A stretch of 64,000 nt of DNA from Aquimonas sp041395245 (GTDB taxonomy: Bacteria; Pseudomonadota; Gammaproteobacteria; Xanthomonadales; Xanthomonadaceae), in NCBI GenBank assembly GCA_041395245.1, contig JAWLAY010000008.1, positions 124,001-188,000 on the forward strand, given 5' to 3'. Shown here piece after piece: positions 22,721 to 31,904 of the stretch. The stretch's first letter is position 1. Each line of letters starts with the position of its first letter. A program made the position numbers and the translations under genes. The notes below the pieces were generated by a model. That model saw nothing but the letters and a program-made list of their open reading frames with translations, did not search any database and was not told where the DNA came from.

Positions 22721-24292
22721 TCAGTTCCTCGCCATCCGCTCCGCCATCCGCTCCGCGATCATGATCACCGGCGCATTGGTGTTGCCACCAATCAGGGTGG
22801 GCATCACCGAGGCGTCGATCACACGCAATCCGTCGATGCCATGCACGCGACACTCGGGATCGACCACGGCCATCGCATCGTGACCCATGCGACAGGTGCC
22901 GATCGGGTGATAGATCGACTCGGCTTTTCGGCGGATGAACTCGATTAACTCGGCATCGGATTGTGCAGCTTCGCCGGGAAACAACTCGTGTGCACGATGT
23001 GCATCGAAGTCGCTCTGCGACAACAGTTCGCGAGACAGTTTGACCGCCTCCACTAGGCGCGCGAGATCGATACCGTCGGCATCGCTGAGATAGCGTGCAT
23101 GGATGCGGATCTTGTCGAGCGGATTGGCTGAGCCGAGGCGCAATTCACCGCGACTGCGGGGGCGCAGGTAACAGGCGTGTACGGTGTAGCCCCAGCCCGG
23201 AAGGCGGTTGCGACCGTGGTCATCGAGCAGCGCAGGGACGAAGTGGAACTGCAGGTCGGGGCGTTCGTCTTCCGCCAGCCGACTGCGCAAAAAGCCGCCT
23301 GCTTCGGCGATGTTCGAGGTGCCGGGACCTTGCTTCGTCAAGTAGTACTGCAGGGCGACGGCGACGTCGCTGAGGCGGTCGTAGCTGACTTTGCTGCGCG
23401 CCTGGGTGAGCGTGCAGACGTCCAGATGGTCCTGCAGGTTCTGGCCGACGCCGGACAGGTCGTGCTGTACCGCGATGCCCTGTGTGCGCAGGTGATCGGC
23501 CGGGCCAATCCCCGACAGCATCAGCAAATGTGGTGAATTGAGCGCGCCGCCCGACAGCAGCACCTCGCGTTCGCAGCGGACTTGATGTTCGGCGCCGCGC
23601 CAGCGATAGCGCAGGCCAACACAGCGACCCTGCTCGATCAGCAAACCAAGCACTTGGGCACCGGTATGGACCTGCAGGTTCGCGCGTTCGCGCACCGGGC
23701 GCAGGTAGGCCTGCGCCGTCGAACAGCGTCTGCCGTCGCGCTGGGTCACCTGATAAAAACCGAAGCCTTCCTGTTGCGCGCCATTGAAATCGGCGTTGCT
23801 CGGCCATCCTCGACTGCGTGTGGCGGCCAGAAAGGCGTGCGACAAGGGATTGGTGTAGCGCAGATCGCTGACGCCCAGCGGACCACCGACGCCGTGCGCG
23901 GCATCGGGTCCACGCGTGTTGTCTTCGGCGCGCTTGAAGTAAGGAAGGCAGTTTGCCCAGTCCCATCCTTCGGCACCGTGCGCCGCCCACTCGTCGTAAT
24001 CGCGTTGATGTCCGCGGATGTAGCACATCGCGTTGATCGAGCTGGAGCCGCCCAGTACGCGGCCACGCGGCCACCAGAGGCGACGTTGTTGCAGTTCGGC
24101 TTCGGGTTCGGTGTGGTAGTCCCAGTTGGCGTTCTTCTGTCCCACCAACTTGGCCAGCCCCGCCGGCATGTGAATGAATGGGTGCCAGTCACGGGGGCCG
24201 GCTTCCAGCAGCAGTACGCGATGGGTTTCGGATAGCCGATTGGCCAGCACGCAACCCGCCGAACCAGCACCGACGATGAGGTAGTCGAACAC
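22721..24292 (-). CDS. GMC-family FAD oxidoreductase (choline dehydrogenase-like)
   Basis: A 523-residue flavoprotein. The FAD site is VGAGSAGCVLANRL (residues 7-20). GMC signature 1 is RVLGGSSSINAMCYIRG near residue 80, and signature 2 is SGGALNSPHLLMLSGIGP near residue 250. The C-terminal active-site region has YHPIGTCRMGHD and ASVMPTLIGGNTNAPVIMIAERMA. The family oxidises choline and other alcohols; without a betaine-aldehyde dehydrogenase nearby I do not call it BetA. The carboxy end is a partly repeated ERMAERMARN. It is divergent from the MFS gene across a large palindromic element. Confidence 0.9.
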   Translation of the reverse strand: MFDYLIVGAGSAGCVLANRLSETHRVLLLEAGPRDWHPFIHMPAGLAKLVGQKNANWDYHTEPEAELQQRRLWWPRGRVLGGSSSINAMCYIRGHQRDYDEWAAHGAEGWDWANCLPYFKRAEDNTRGPDAAHGVGGPLGVSDLRYTNPLSHAFLAATRSRGWPSNADFNGAQQEGFGFYQVTQRDGRRCSTAQAYLRPVRERANLQVHTGAQVLGLLIEQGRCVGLRYRWRGAEHQVRCEREVLLSGGALNSPHLLMLSGIGPADHLRTQGIAVQHDLSGVGQNLQDHLDVCTLTQARSKVSYDRLSDVAVALQYYLTKQGPGTSNIAEAGGFLRSRLAEDERPDLQFHFVPALLDDHGRNRLPGWGYTVHACYLRPRSRGELRLGSANPLDKIRIHARYLSDADGIDLARLVEAVKLSRELLSQSDFDAHRAHELFPGEAAQSDAELIEFIRRKAESIYHPIGTCRMGHDAMAVVDPECRVHGIDGLRVIDASVMPTLIGGNTNAPVIMIAERMAERMARN

Positions 24293-24337
24293 GAGAACAT
24301 CCTGCTGTTTGCGCTGCGCGGGGGCGGCAGCGATCCA

Positions 24338-24501
24338 GGAGCCTGCGCGGCAGAAGCCGACCGGTCGGAAAAGCCGACTGCGAGGGCCACTATTTCCGCC
24401 GATTCTTGGCCCATAGCCGTGCTATGGACCGGCGAATCGTCGAAAATCTGTCCTCGCGCAGCCGACTTTTCGCCTCGATCGTTTCTGTCGCGCAGGCTCC
24501 T
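24338..24501. repeat. large imperfect palindrome (about 164 bp) between divergent genes
   Basis: AGGAGCCTGCGCGGCAGA (24338-24355) is mirrored by TCTGTCGCGCAGGCTCCT (24484-24501). Inside, GGAAAAGCCGACTGCGAGGG mirrors CCTCGCGCAGCCGACTTTTC, CGATTC mirrors GAATCG, and the centre is CCATAGC-CGT-GCTATGG (24412-24428). The whole 317-bp gap between the GMC and MFS genes is dominated by this structure. It looks like a dispersed palindromic repeat unit rather than a simple operator. Confidence 0.7.
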
Positions 24502-24609
24502 AGCCGCATGCTGGAACGCGTCGATAGAGCAATTGCTCGGCCCGCACGGTCGCGGCGTATCGGTGACTTGCGGTAACGTGCGCGCCAGCCAGGTCGCGGG
24601 TCCGTTTTG

Positions 24610-25923
24610 ATGAAGTCTTCCGATGCTCAAGCCTCAGCGTTGCCGCTGACGGGATTTCGCGGCTGGTTGGCCGAACTGGAATCGCCCGCTTTTCTTTGGT
24701 CATTTCTGTACTTCTTTCTGTTGCTGACCGCCTATTACGTGCTGCGGCCGGTGCGTGATGCGCTGGGTTCGACGCAGAACCTGCAGTGGTTGTTTTCCGG
24801 CACCTTCATCGTCATGTTGCTGCTGCAGCCGATCTATGGTGCTCTGGTCAGCCGCTTTCCGCGCCGTGTGTTCCTGCCGGTGGTCTATGCGGTCTTCATC
24901 GCCTGTCTGGGCTTTTTCTACTGGGCCTTCCATCACGACTTCGCCTGGCGCAGTGCGGCCTTCTTCATCTGGGTCGCGGTGTTCAACCTGTTTGCCGTCA
25001 GCGTGTTCTGGAGCTACATGGCGGATGTGTTCCGCAATGAGGACGCGCGACGTCTGTACGGCTATATCGGTGTCGGCGGCACCTTGGGTGGTTTCCTTGG
25101 GCCGATCATTACCCGCAGCCTGGTCAATCAGGTCGGCGTCGCCAATCTGCTGTTGGTCTCGGCGAGCCTGCTGACGCTGTGCCTGCTGTGTATCGTCAAA
25201 CTCGCGCCGTTTGCGCGCGCCCGCGAGATCGAACGCCATGGACATGACGATGAGCAAGCCATGGGCGGCAGCATACTGGCCGGGCTGCGCTTGATCTGGC
25301 AGCGCCCGGTATTGCGCGCCATGGCCGCGTTGATGTTTTTCGGCGTGGGCGTGGGAACGTTGCTTTACAACGAGCAGGCCGCGATCGCGCGAACGGCCTT
25401 CGATAGCGCCGAAGCGCGCACCAGCTACTACGCCATGATCGATCTGGCGATCAACCTGACCACGATCAGCGTGCAGATGCTGCTGACCCGCTATTTGCTG
25501 GTTCGCTTCGGTATCGCACCGCTGTTGCTGATCCCTGCGGGCTTGATTCTGCTGGGTTACTGCATCCTGGCCGCCGCGCCCTTGCCGATGCTGGTTGCCG
25601 TCGTGCAGGTGCTGACCCGCTCCGGCGAGTTCTCGCTGGCCAAGCCGGCGCGGGAAACGGTCTACACCCGCGTGGACCGCGAGTCGCGCTACAAGGCCAA
25701 GGCGGTCATCGATACCGTGGTGTATCGCGGTGGCGATGTGGTCTTTGTCTGGACCCATAAGCTGTTGGCCAGTCTGGGTTCGATCAGCGTTTTCATTGGC
25801 GGTGCCGTTCTGGCCAGCGGGCTGGCCGTCAGTGCTTGGCAACTCGTTCGCCTGCAGCGCAAACCGCTACCGGAAGAGGCCGCCGCGCCCGGTGCCGATT
25901 TGTTGACAGCGCGCCATCCCTGA
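24610..25923 (+). CDS. MFS-type transporter, ATP/ADP-translocase-like
   Basis: A 437-residue inner-membrane protein with about 12 hydrophobic segments. The N-terminal helix region LYFFLLLTAYYVLRPVRDALG and the middle SVFWSYMADVF are features shared with bacterial relatives of the Tlc nucleotide transporters within the MFS fold. The linker between the two halves (residues 200-225) is charged and His-rich. The substrate cannot be inferred. The ATG at 24610 is taken as the start; an in-frame TTG lies directly before it. Transcription would begin near the palindromic element shared with the GMC gene. Confidence 0.75.
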   Translation: MKSSDAQASALPLTGFRGWLAELESPAFLWSFLYFFLLLTAYYVLRPVRDALGSTQNLQWLFSGTFIVMLLLQPIYGALVSRFPRRVFLPVVYAVFIACLGFFYWAFHHDFAWRSAAFFIWVAVFNLFAVSVFWSYMADVFRNEDARRLYGYIGVGGTLGGFLGPIITRSLVNQVGVANLLLVSASLLTLCLLCIVKLAPFARAREIERHGHDDEQAMGGSILAGLRLIWQRPVLRAMAALMFFGVGVGTLLYNEQAAIARTAFDSAEARTSYYAMIDLAINLTTISVQMLLTRYLLVRFGIAPLLLIPAGLILLGYCILAAAPLPMLVAVVQVLTRSGEFSLAKPARETVYTRVDRESRYKAKAVIDTVVYRGGDVVFVWTHKLLASLGSISVFIGGAVLASGLAVSAWQLVRLQRKPLPEEAAAPGADLLTARHP

Positions 25924-25939
25924 TTCACATCGGTGAAAT

Positions 25940-25963
25940 CCAATGGCGCGGTTGAGCCATTGG
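25940..25963 (+). terminator. candidate terminator hairpin
   Basis: CCAATGGC pairs perfectly with GCCATTGG around an 8-nt loop, 17 bp after the MFS stop. It has no run of T after it, so efficiency is uncertain. Confidence 0.4.
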
Positions 25964-26067
25964 CAAGTCAATTGCATGGCATCCACTCCTAATTTCCATA
26001 ACGGACAAATCAACTATGCAGGGCATGGCGGCGCGCAGTCATCAGATGGGCTTCGTTTGCGGCGTCG

Positions 26068-28062
26068 GTGATCGTGCCTGCGGCGGTTGATCCACGCTTG
26101 CTGGTGCTCGGGCGTCTGAGCCAGGCGCTGTGGGTATTCGACGTCGACAACGGACGCATCCACTGGGCCAACGACACGGCGCTCGGGCTTTGGCATGCGA
26201 CGACGCTGGACGCGCTGCGCGCCCGCGACATGCAGTCCGACATGTCACCGGCCGTCGCGGCGCGTTTGCGCCAGCACCAGCAAGACATCATCGATCACGA
26301 CATCAGCTTCAGCGAGGTGTGGACGATCTACCCGCTGGGCGTACCGCACACCTTGCGCCTGGTGTTCAGCGGATTTCCCCTGTCGGACGGTCGCATGGCG
26401 CTGCTGTGCGAGGTGCTTGGCGAGCACCGGATCGACCCGGAGAACCTGCGCAGCGCCGATGCGCTGATCCATACGCCGGTGATGATCACGCTCTACAACC
26501 GGCATGCGCGCGGGCTGTACCGCAACCCGGCGGCGCGTGAGTCCTGCTTCGATCTGTGGGAGCGCGGCGTGCGGCGATTTGTCGACCCCATCGACGCGCG
26601 CAGCCTGTTTCAACAGTTGAAGCAGCGCGGTCGCGCGCGTCTGGTCGCGCGGGTACGCACCGCGCAGGGAGAGCGATGGCACGACATATCGGCGCAGCAA
26701 TGCGTCGACCCGGCGAGCGGGCAGGTGGCCTGTCTGGTCAGCGAAGTCGACATCAGCGATCTCAAGCGCGCGGAAGCGCGCGCGCAATACCTCGCCCATC
26801 ACGATCCGCTGACCGCACTGCCGAATCGTCAGTTTGTGCTGCATCGCTATCAGGAACGGCTGGACGCGATTCGCGACCGGGGCAGTGCGGCCGCGCTGAT
26901 CTTCATCGATCTGGACCGCTTCAAGAACATCAACGATTCACTCGGCCACGCGGCTGGCGACCAGTTGCTGGTGATGATGGCGGAACGCTTGCGAGCGGAA
27001 CTGCGCGACAAGGACCTGGTGGCACGTCTTGGCGGCGATGAGTTTCTGGTCCTGATCGAATCGCCGGACATTCGCGAACATGTCGCCCAGCTCGCACAGC
27101 GCTTGCTGCGGGTGTTGGGTCGCAGTGTCGAAGTCGCCGATACCGACGTGCAGGTCACCGCGTCGCTGGGCATCTGCGTGTTCCCCGACAACGGCCACGA
27201 TATTCACACCCTGATGCGCCATGCCGATCTGGCGATGTATCGCGCCAAGGACGGTGGCCGTGATCGCATGGCCTGGTTCGATCAGGACATGACCCGCATC
27301 GCCAATACGCGACTGGCACTCGAAAACGAGTTACGCCACGCCTTGCAGCGTAAGCAGTTCGAACTGCACTACCAGCCGGTACTCGATATCCGCAGCAATG
27401 CCGTGGTCGGTGCCGAGGCGCTGTTGCGCTGGAATCGACCTGGCCACGATCAGGTGCCACCGAGCGTCTTCATCCCGATCTGCGAAGAGTGCGGTCTGAT
27501 GGATGCCATCGGTGACTGGGTGCTGATGGAAGCGGCAAGGCAGCAGGTACGCTGGGCCGAGGCGGGCTGCACTTTGCGAATCGCAGTGAATCTGTCGGTG
27601 ATGCAGTTCCATAGTCCCAATCTGCTGGAGACCTGCCGCGATGTGCTTCGCCAGACCGGTTGCGATGCCGGGAAGATGGAACTGGAAGTCACCGAGTCGA
27701 TGTTGCTCGGCAATGATGAACGCACCGTCGCTACCCTCGATGGGCTTCGCGGCTTGGGTTTCCGTCTGGCCATCGACGACTTCGGTACGGGTTACTCCAA
27801 TCTCGCTTACCTGCAGCGCTATCCCTTCAGCGCATTGAAAATCGACCGCTCCTTCATCGCGGCGCTGGACAGCGGCACGCCGATTGCCGAACTGGTCATC
27901 AGTCTTTGCCATCTGCTGGGCATGGACATCGTCGCCGAGGGCGTCGAGAGTCAGCACCAGTTGGAGTGGCTGCAACAACGCAACTGCCACACCTATCAGG
28001 GCTTCCTCTACAGTCCTGCGTTGCCCGCCGAAGAGTTCCTGCAGCAGATCTGCAAACGTTGA
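26068..28062 (+). CDS. PAS-GGDEF-EAL cyclic di-GMP turnover protein
   Basis: A 664-residue cytoplasmic protein. N-terminal residues 10-230 contain one or two PAS-like sensor regions. The diguanylate cyclase domain has an intact RLGGDEF with an RxxD inhibitory site exactly five residues before GGDEF (RDKD-LVARL). The phosphodiesterase domain keeps AEALLRW (EAL), NLSVMQF, DDFGTGYSN, KIDRSF and AEGVE. Both activities may therefore be present. No membrane segment is seen. The start is a GTG at 26068, with no good ribosome site and no suitable ATG upstream in frame, so the exact start is uncertain. Confidence 0.92.
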   Translation: MIVPAAVDPRLLVLGRLSQALWVFDVDNGRIHWANDTALGLWHATTLDALRARDMQSDMSPAVAARLRQHQQDIIDHDISFSEVWTIYPLGVPHTLRLVFSGFPLSDGRMALLCEVLGEHRIDPENLRSADALIHTPVMITLYNRHARGLYRNPAARESCFDLWERGVRRFVDPIDARSLFQQLKQRGRARLVARVRTAQGERWHDISAQQCVDPASGQVACLVSEVDISDLKRAEARAQYLAHHDPLTALPNRQFVLHRYQERLDAIRDRGSAAALIFIDLDRFKNINDSLGHAAGDQLLVMMAERLRAELRDKDLVARLGGDEFLVLIESPDIREHVAQLAQRLLRVLGRSVEVADTDVQVTASLGICVFPDNGHDIHTLMRHADLAMYRAKDGGRDRMAWFDQDMTRIANTRLALENELRHALQRKQFELHYQPVLDIRSNAVVGAEALLRWNRPGHDQVPPSVFIPICEECGLMDAIGDWVLMEAARQQVRWAEAGCTLRIAVNLSVMQFHSPNLLETCRDVLRQTGCDAGKMELEVTESMLLGNDERTVATLDGLRGLGFRLAIDDFGTGYSNLAYLQRYPFSALKIDRSFIAALDSGTPIAELVISLCHLLGMDIVAEGVESQHQLEWLQQRNCHTYQGFLYSPALPAEEFLQQICKR

Positions 28063-28079
28063 GCGATACCGGCACGCTT

Positions 28080-29828
28080 TCAGTCGCGCAGGCGACGGAC
28101 AGCCTTGAGTTGCGGCAACACGCGCAGCTCTTCCTTTTCAGTGGCGCTCAATCCGCTCAGGCCTACTTCGCGGACCCGTTCCTGCAAGGCGCGCTCGCGC
28201 TGTTCCAGTGCGGCCAGTTCCAGACCCCGCAGCGCGCCATCGAAGTCGGCTTCCAGGCCGCTGTCCGGGGTCAGCACGTCGTTGGTGGCGAGCTTGGTCA
28301 GTGCGGCCAAATCCGGACTGTCGCGCCAGGCTTCCAGCAAGGCGCCGGTATGAATTTCCGGTCGCGCGCGGCAGTGGTCCAGCAATGCAATCAGCAGTGG
28401 CACGCCGGGCTGATCCAGATGCGCGAACACGTAAGGCGGCGCAATGCGCTGTGCCAACGGCGGGCGTTGCAGTAGCAGCTCGATGGCGATCCGCACCATC
28501 GAACGGCGCGTGCCGTGGCTGCCGCGCACGGGTGCGTTGCGCCGCGTTTCGTTGACTTCGCGCGGTGCTTGCTGAGTTAGGCCAGTCAGCTCGTTCAGTC
28601 GCTGCCACATCAGATCGCGGAATGCGCCATCCGGCACGCTCTGCAGCAGCGGTCGGACGCGCTCGGCCAGTCGTGCGCGGCCATCCAGTGCATCGAGCTG
28701 GATGTCCCGACTCATCTCGTTGAAGAAGAACGTCGACAGCGGCAGGGCGGATTTAAGGCGTTGATCAAAGCCTTCCGCGCCCTCCTTGCGGACCAGACTG
28801 TCCGGGTCTTCGCCCTCGGGCAGAAACAGAAAGAATGCCTGCCGACCATCGCGCATGCGCGGTAATGCCGCTTCCAGCGCCTTCCACGCCGCCGCGCGTC
28901 CGGCGCGGTCGCCGTCGAAGCAGAAATACACATCGCTGGCATTGCGGAACAGCAACTCGGCGTGATCCGGCGTGGTCGCCGTACCCAAGGTGGCGACCGC
29001 TTCATGGATGCCGTACTGGAACAAGGCCACCACGTCCATGTAGCCCTCGACCACGATCAATCGCGGAATCCGTGCGTGCGCCTGCTTGACCTGCCACAGT
29101 CCGTACAACTCGCGGCCCTTGCGGAACAGCGGTGTCTCGGGTGAGTTGAGGTACTTCGGGCCCTCGTCGGCAGCCATCACCCGGCCACCAAAACCGATCA
29201 CCCGACCACGCCGGTCGTGGATCGGAAACATCAGACGGTCGCGGAACTTGTCGTAGACCTTGCCCGCGTCGTTCTTCGAGCTCAGCCCCACCTTGTCCAA
29301 GGTGCGCCGAGCCGCCTCATCGCGACCCAGTGCGCTCAGCAATGCGTCCCAGCCACCCGGTGCGAATCCCAGTTCGAACTTCGCCTGCGTGGCGGCGTCC
29401 ACGCCGCGTTTCTGCAGATACGCCTTGGCCGATGCGGCGTTGCCGAGTTGCTGTCGAAACCAGTCCGCGGCCTGTCGCGTGGCCGCATACAGCGGCGCGA
29501 AATCGTCCTGCGGGCCGCGCGTTGCGCGGTCCTCGCGCGGCACTTCCATGCCCGCCCGCTTAGCCAGTTCCTCGACCGCATCGAGAAACTCCAGGCGGTC
29601 GTACTCCATCACAAACTTGATCGCGGTGCCGTGCGCGCCGCAACCGAAGCAGTGGTAGAACTGCTTGGTCGGGCTGACGGTGAATGACGGCGATCGTTCG
29701 TCGTGGAATGGACAGCAGGCGGTGTACTCGCGCCCGGCGCGCCGCAGCTTCACTCGCGCATCAATCACTTCGACGATGTCGGTGCGTGCCAGCAGGGCAT
29801 CGATGAAGCTGTCGGGGATGCGGGACAT
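28080..29828 (-). CDS. dnaG: DNA primase
   Basis: A 582-residue primase that makes RNA primers at the replication fork. The N-terminal CHC2 zinc site is in CCPFHDERSPSF and FHCFGCGAHG (residues 38-66). The TOPRIM catalytic core has VVEGYMDVVALFQYG (near residue 265) and CFDGDRAGRAA. The C-terminal 130 residues are the DnaB-binding domain. The ATG at 29828 is used. The usual neighbours rpsU and rpoD are absent; dnaG is convergent with the cyclic di-GMP gene and divergent from the SUF regulator gene. Confidence 0.96.
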   Translation of the reverse strand: MSRIPDSFIDALLARTDIVEVIDARVKLRRAGREYTACCPFHDERSPSFTVSPTKQFYHCFGCGAHGTAIKFVMEYDRLEFLDAVEELAKRAGMEVPREDRATRGPQDDFAPLYAATRQAADWFRQQLGNAASAKAYLQKRGVDAATQAKFELGFAPGGWDALLSALGRDEAARRTLDKVGLSSKNDAGKVYDKFRDRLMFPIHDRRGRVIGFGGRVMAADEGPKYLNSPETPLFRKGRELYGLWQVKQAHARIPRLIVVEGYMDVVALFQYGIHEAVATLGTATTPDHAELLFRNASDVYFCFDGDRAGRAAAWKALEAALPRMRDGRQAFFLFLPEGEDPDSLVRKEGAEGFDQRLKSALPLSTFFFNEMSRDIQLDALDGRARLAERVRPLLQSVPDGAFRDLMWQRLNELTGLTQQAPREVNETRRNAPVRGSHGTRRSMVRIAIELLLQRPPLAQRIAPPYVFAHLDQPGVPLLIALLDHCRARPEIHTGALLEAWRDSPDLAALTKLATNDVLTPDSGLEADFDGALRGLELAALEQRERALQERVREVGLSGLSATEKEELRVLPQLKAVRRLRD

Positions 29829-29882
29829 GGGCACAGTGTAACGGGCGGACCGATCGCCTTTGTCGCCTTCACATCGCTTCGA

Positions 29883-29911
29883 TTGTCGGTCCCCTGTTCA
29901 AAGCGTACAAT
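29883..29911 (+). promoter_or_regulatory. putative sigma70 promoter of the suf operon
   Basis: TTGTCG (29883-29888) and TACAAT (29906-29911) are spaced by 17 bp, matching four and five of six consensus bases. Just downstream GTCC (29916-29919) and GGAC (29931-29934) form a loose palindrome that could bind the Rrf2 regulator encoded 7 bp further on. Confidence 0.5.
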
Positions 29912-29940
29912 TTCAGTCCTGTTTAATTCCGGACACCGCC

Positions 29941-30408
29941 ATGCTGCGTGTCACCAAGCTCACCGACTACGCCACGCTGCTGATGACCGTGCTGGCCGAG
30001 CGCACCGACGGCGTCTACAGCACGACCGGCCTGGCCGAGCGCGCCGGGCTGGAATTGCCGACCGTTGCCAAGATTCTGAAGCAGCTCGGACAGGCGGGAC
30101 TGGTCAGCAGCACGCGTGGTGCGAGCGGCGGCTATCGTCTGGCCCGAGCGGCGCAGGAGATCACCCTGCTCGCCATCGTGGAAGCGATGGAAGGCCCCCT
30201 GGCGGTGACCGAATGCAGCGGTCACGAAGGCCAATGCGGCATCGAGCATCAATGCGGTATCCGCGCCAACTGGCGGCGCATCAATGACGTCATCGTCGAC
30301 GCGCTGCGCGCGGTCTCGCTGATCGATCTGCAGACCCCCGCCTTGTCGTCGGCCAAGAGCCGACCCGTGCGTGGCCGTATTCCCCTGCAGTTGATGAGTG
30401 GTGGCTGA
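29941..30408 (+). CDS. SUF system Fe-S cluster assembly regulator (Rrf2 family)
   Basis: A 155-residue Rrf2-family repressor. The winged helix occupies residues 1-80 (LTDYATLLMTVLAER, GLELPTVAKILKQLGQAGLV, GASGGYRLAR). The likely cluster-binding cysteines follow in CSGHEGQCGIEHQCGIRANW (residues 94-113). It resembles the dedicated SUF regulator found upstream of sufB in Xanthomonas relatives rather than the IscR of an isc operon. It is the first gene of the suf operon and probably senses Fe-S status. Confidence 0.9.
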   Translation: MLRVTKLTDYATLLMTVLAERTDGVYSTTGLAERAGLELPTVAKILKQLGQAGLVSSTRGASGGYRLARAAQEITLLAIVEAMEGPLAVTECSGHEGQCGIEHQCGIRANWRRINDVIVDALRAVSLIDLQTPALSSAKSRPVRGRIPLQLMSGG

Positions 30409-30464
30409 CATGCACCGCGCACACTGCTTTGGCATCCACCCTCATCTGAAGCGAGAGGCAGCCC

Positions 30465-31904
30465 ATGGCCACCGAACGCAGCGAAATTGAAACCGCCCTG
30501 TCGCGTCAGTACGCGGCGGGATTCATTACCGACATCGAAGCCGAGATCGCGCCGAAAGGCTTGAGCGAGGACGTCGTGCGGATGATTTCGGCGAAGAAAA
30601 ACGAGCCGGAATGGTTGACCGAGTGGCGACTGAAAGCCTATCGCCACTGGCTGACCATGACCCCGCCGGACTGGGCCAAGTTGCAGATCGCGCCCATCGA
30701 CTACCAGGACATCAGCTACTTCGCAGCGCCGAAGAAGAAATACGCCTCGCTCGACGAGGTCGACCCGAAGCTGCTGGAAACCTACGAAAAGCTCGGCGTG
30801 CCGCTGCATGAACGGGCGCGTCTGGCCGGTGTTGCCGTCGATGCGGTGTTCGATTCGGTCTCGGTGGGCACCACCTTCAAGAAGGAACTGGCCGAGGCCG
30901 GGGTGATCTTCTGCAGCTTCTCCGAGGCCGTGCACGCGCATCCCGAACTGGTCAGGCAATACCTGGGCAGCGTGGTGCCGATGGGCGATAACTATTTCGC
31001 CGCGCTCAACTCGGCGGTGTTCTCCGATGGCAGTTTCGTGTTCATCCCGAAGAACACCCGTTGTCCGATGGAGCTGTCGACCTATTTCCGCATCAACGCC
31101 GCCGAAACCGGTCAATTCGAACGCACCCTGATCATCGCCGAGGAAGGCAGTTACGTGTCCTACCTCGAAGGCTGCACTGCACCGCAGCGCGACGAGAATC
31201 AACTGCACGCCGCCGTGGTCGAGTTGATCACCCTGGAGCGCGCCGAGATCAAGTACAGCACGGTGCAGAACTGGTATCCCGGCGACGAGAACGGTGTCGG
31301 TGGCATCTACAACTTCGTCACCAAGCGCGGCGAATGCCGTGGTGCGCACTCGAAGATCAGTTGGACCCAGGTTGAGACCGGCTCGGCGATCACCTGGAAG
31401 TACCCGAGCTGCGTGCTGCGTGGCGACGACTCGGTCGGCGAGTTCTATTCGGTGGCGCTCACCCATCATCGGCAACAGGCCGATACCGGCACCAAGATGA
31501 TTCACCTCGGCAAGAACACCAAGTCGAAGATCATCAGCAAGGGCATCAGCGCAGGACACGGCCAGAACAGCTATCGCGGCTTGGTCAAAGTCGAGAAGAA
31601 CGCCGCCAACGCGCGCAACTACACCCAGTGCGACAGTCTGCTGATCGGCAAGCGCTGTGGCGCCCACACCTTTCCCTACATCGAAGTGCGCCGCGCCGAC
31701 GCCATCGTCGAACACGAAGCCACCACCTCGAAGATCAGCGACGACCAGTTGTTCTACTGCCGCTCGCGCGGCATCGGCGAAGAAGACGCGGTATCGATGA
31801 TCGTCGATGGTTTCTGCAAGCAGGTCTTCAAGGAACTGCCGATGGAGTTTGCGGTGGAGGCGAAGAAGCTGCTGGAAGTCAGTCTTGAAGGAGCGGTGGG
31901 ATGA
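30465..31904 (+). CDS. sufB: Fe-S cluster assembly scaffold protein
   Basis: A 479-residue SufB. It forms the SufBC2D scaffold that receives sulfur from SufS and builds clusters. Characteristic blocks are MTPPDWAKLQIAPIDYQDI, SSVVPMGDNYFAALNSAVFSDG-type sequence, YVSYLEGCTAPQRDENQLH, with the conserved Cys at about residue 233, HSKISWTQVETGSAITWKYP, and the C-terminal CGAHTFPYIEVR. Length fits the family. The stop overlaps the ATG of the small membrane-protein gene by 4 nt (ATGA), so that gene is translationally coupled to sufB. Confidence 0.96.
   Translation: MATERSEIETALSRQYAAGFITDIEAEIAPKGLSEDVVRMISAKKNEPEWLTEWRLKAYRHWLTMTPPDWAKLQIAPIDYQDISYFAAPKKKYASLDEVDPKLLETYEKLGVPLHERARLAGVAVDAVFDSVSVGTTFKKELAEAGVIFCSFSEAVHAHPELVRQYLGSVVPMGDNYFAALNSAVFSDGSFVFIPKNTRCPMELSTYFRINAAETGQFERTLIIAEEGSYVSYLEGCTAPQRDENQLHAAVVELITLERAEIKYSTVQNWYPGDENGVGGIYNFVTKRGECRGAHSKISWTQVETGSAITWKYPSCVLRGDDSVGEFYSVALTHHRQQADTGTKMIHLGKNTKSKIISKGISAGHGQNSYRGLVKVEKNAANARNYTQCDSLLIGKRCGAHTFPYIEVRRADAIVEHEATTSKISDDQLFYCRSRGIGEEDAVSMIVDGFCKQVFKELPMEFAVEAKKLLEVSLEGAVG

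Noticed and set aside
22721..24292. Naming the GMC enzyme as choline dehydrogenase BetA
   Set aside because: The family covers many alcohol substrates, and no betaine-aldehyde dehydrogenase, BetI or choline transporter gene is near.
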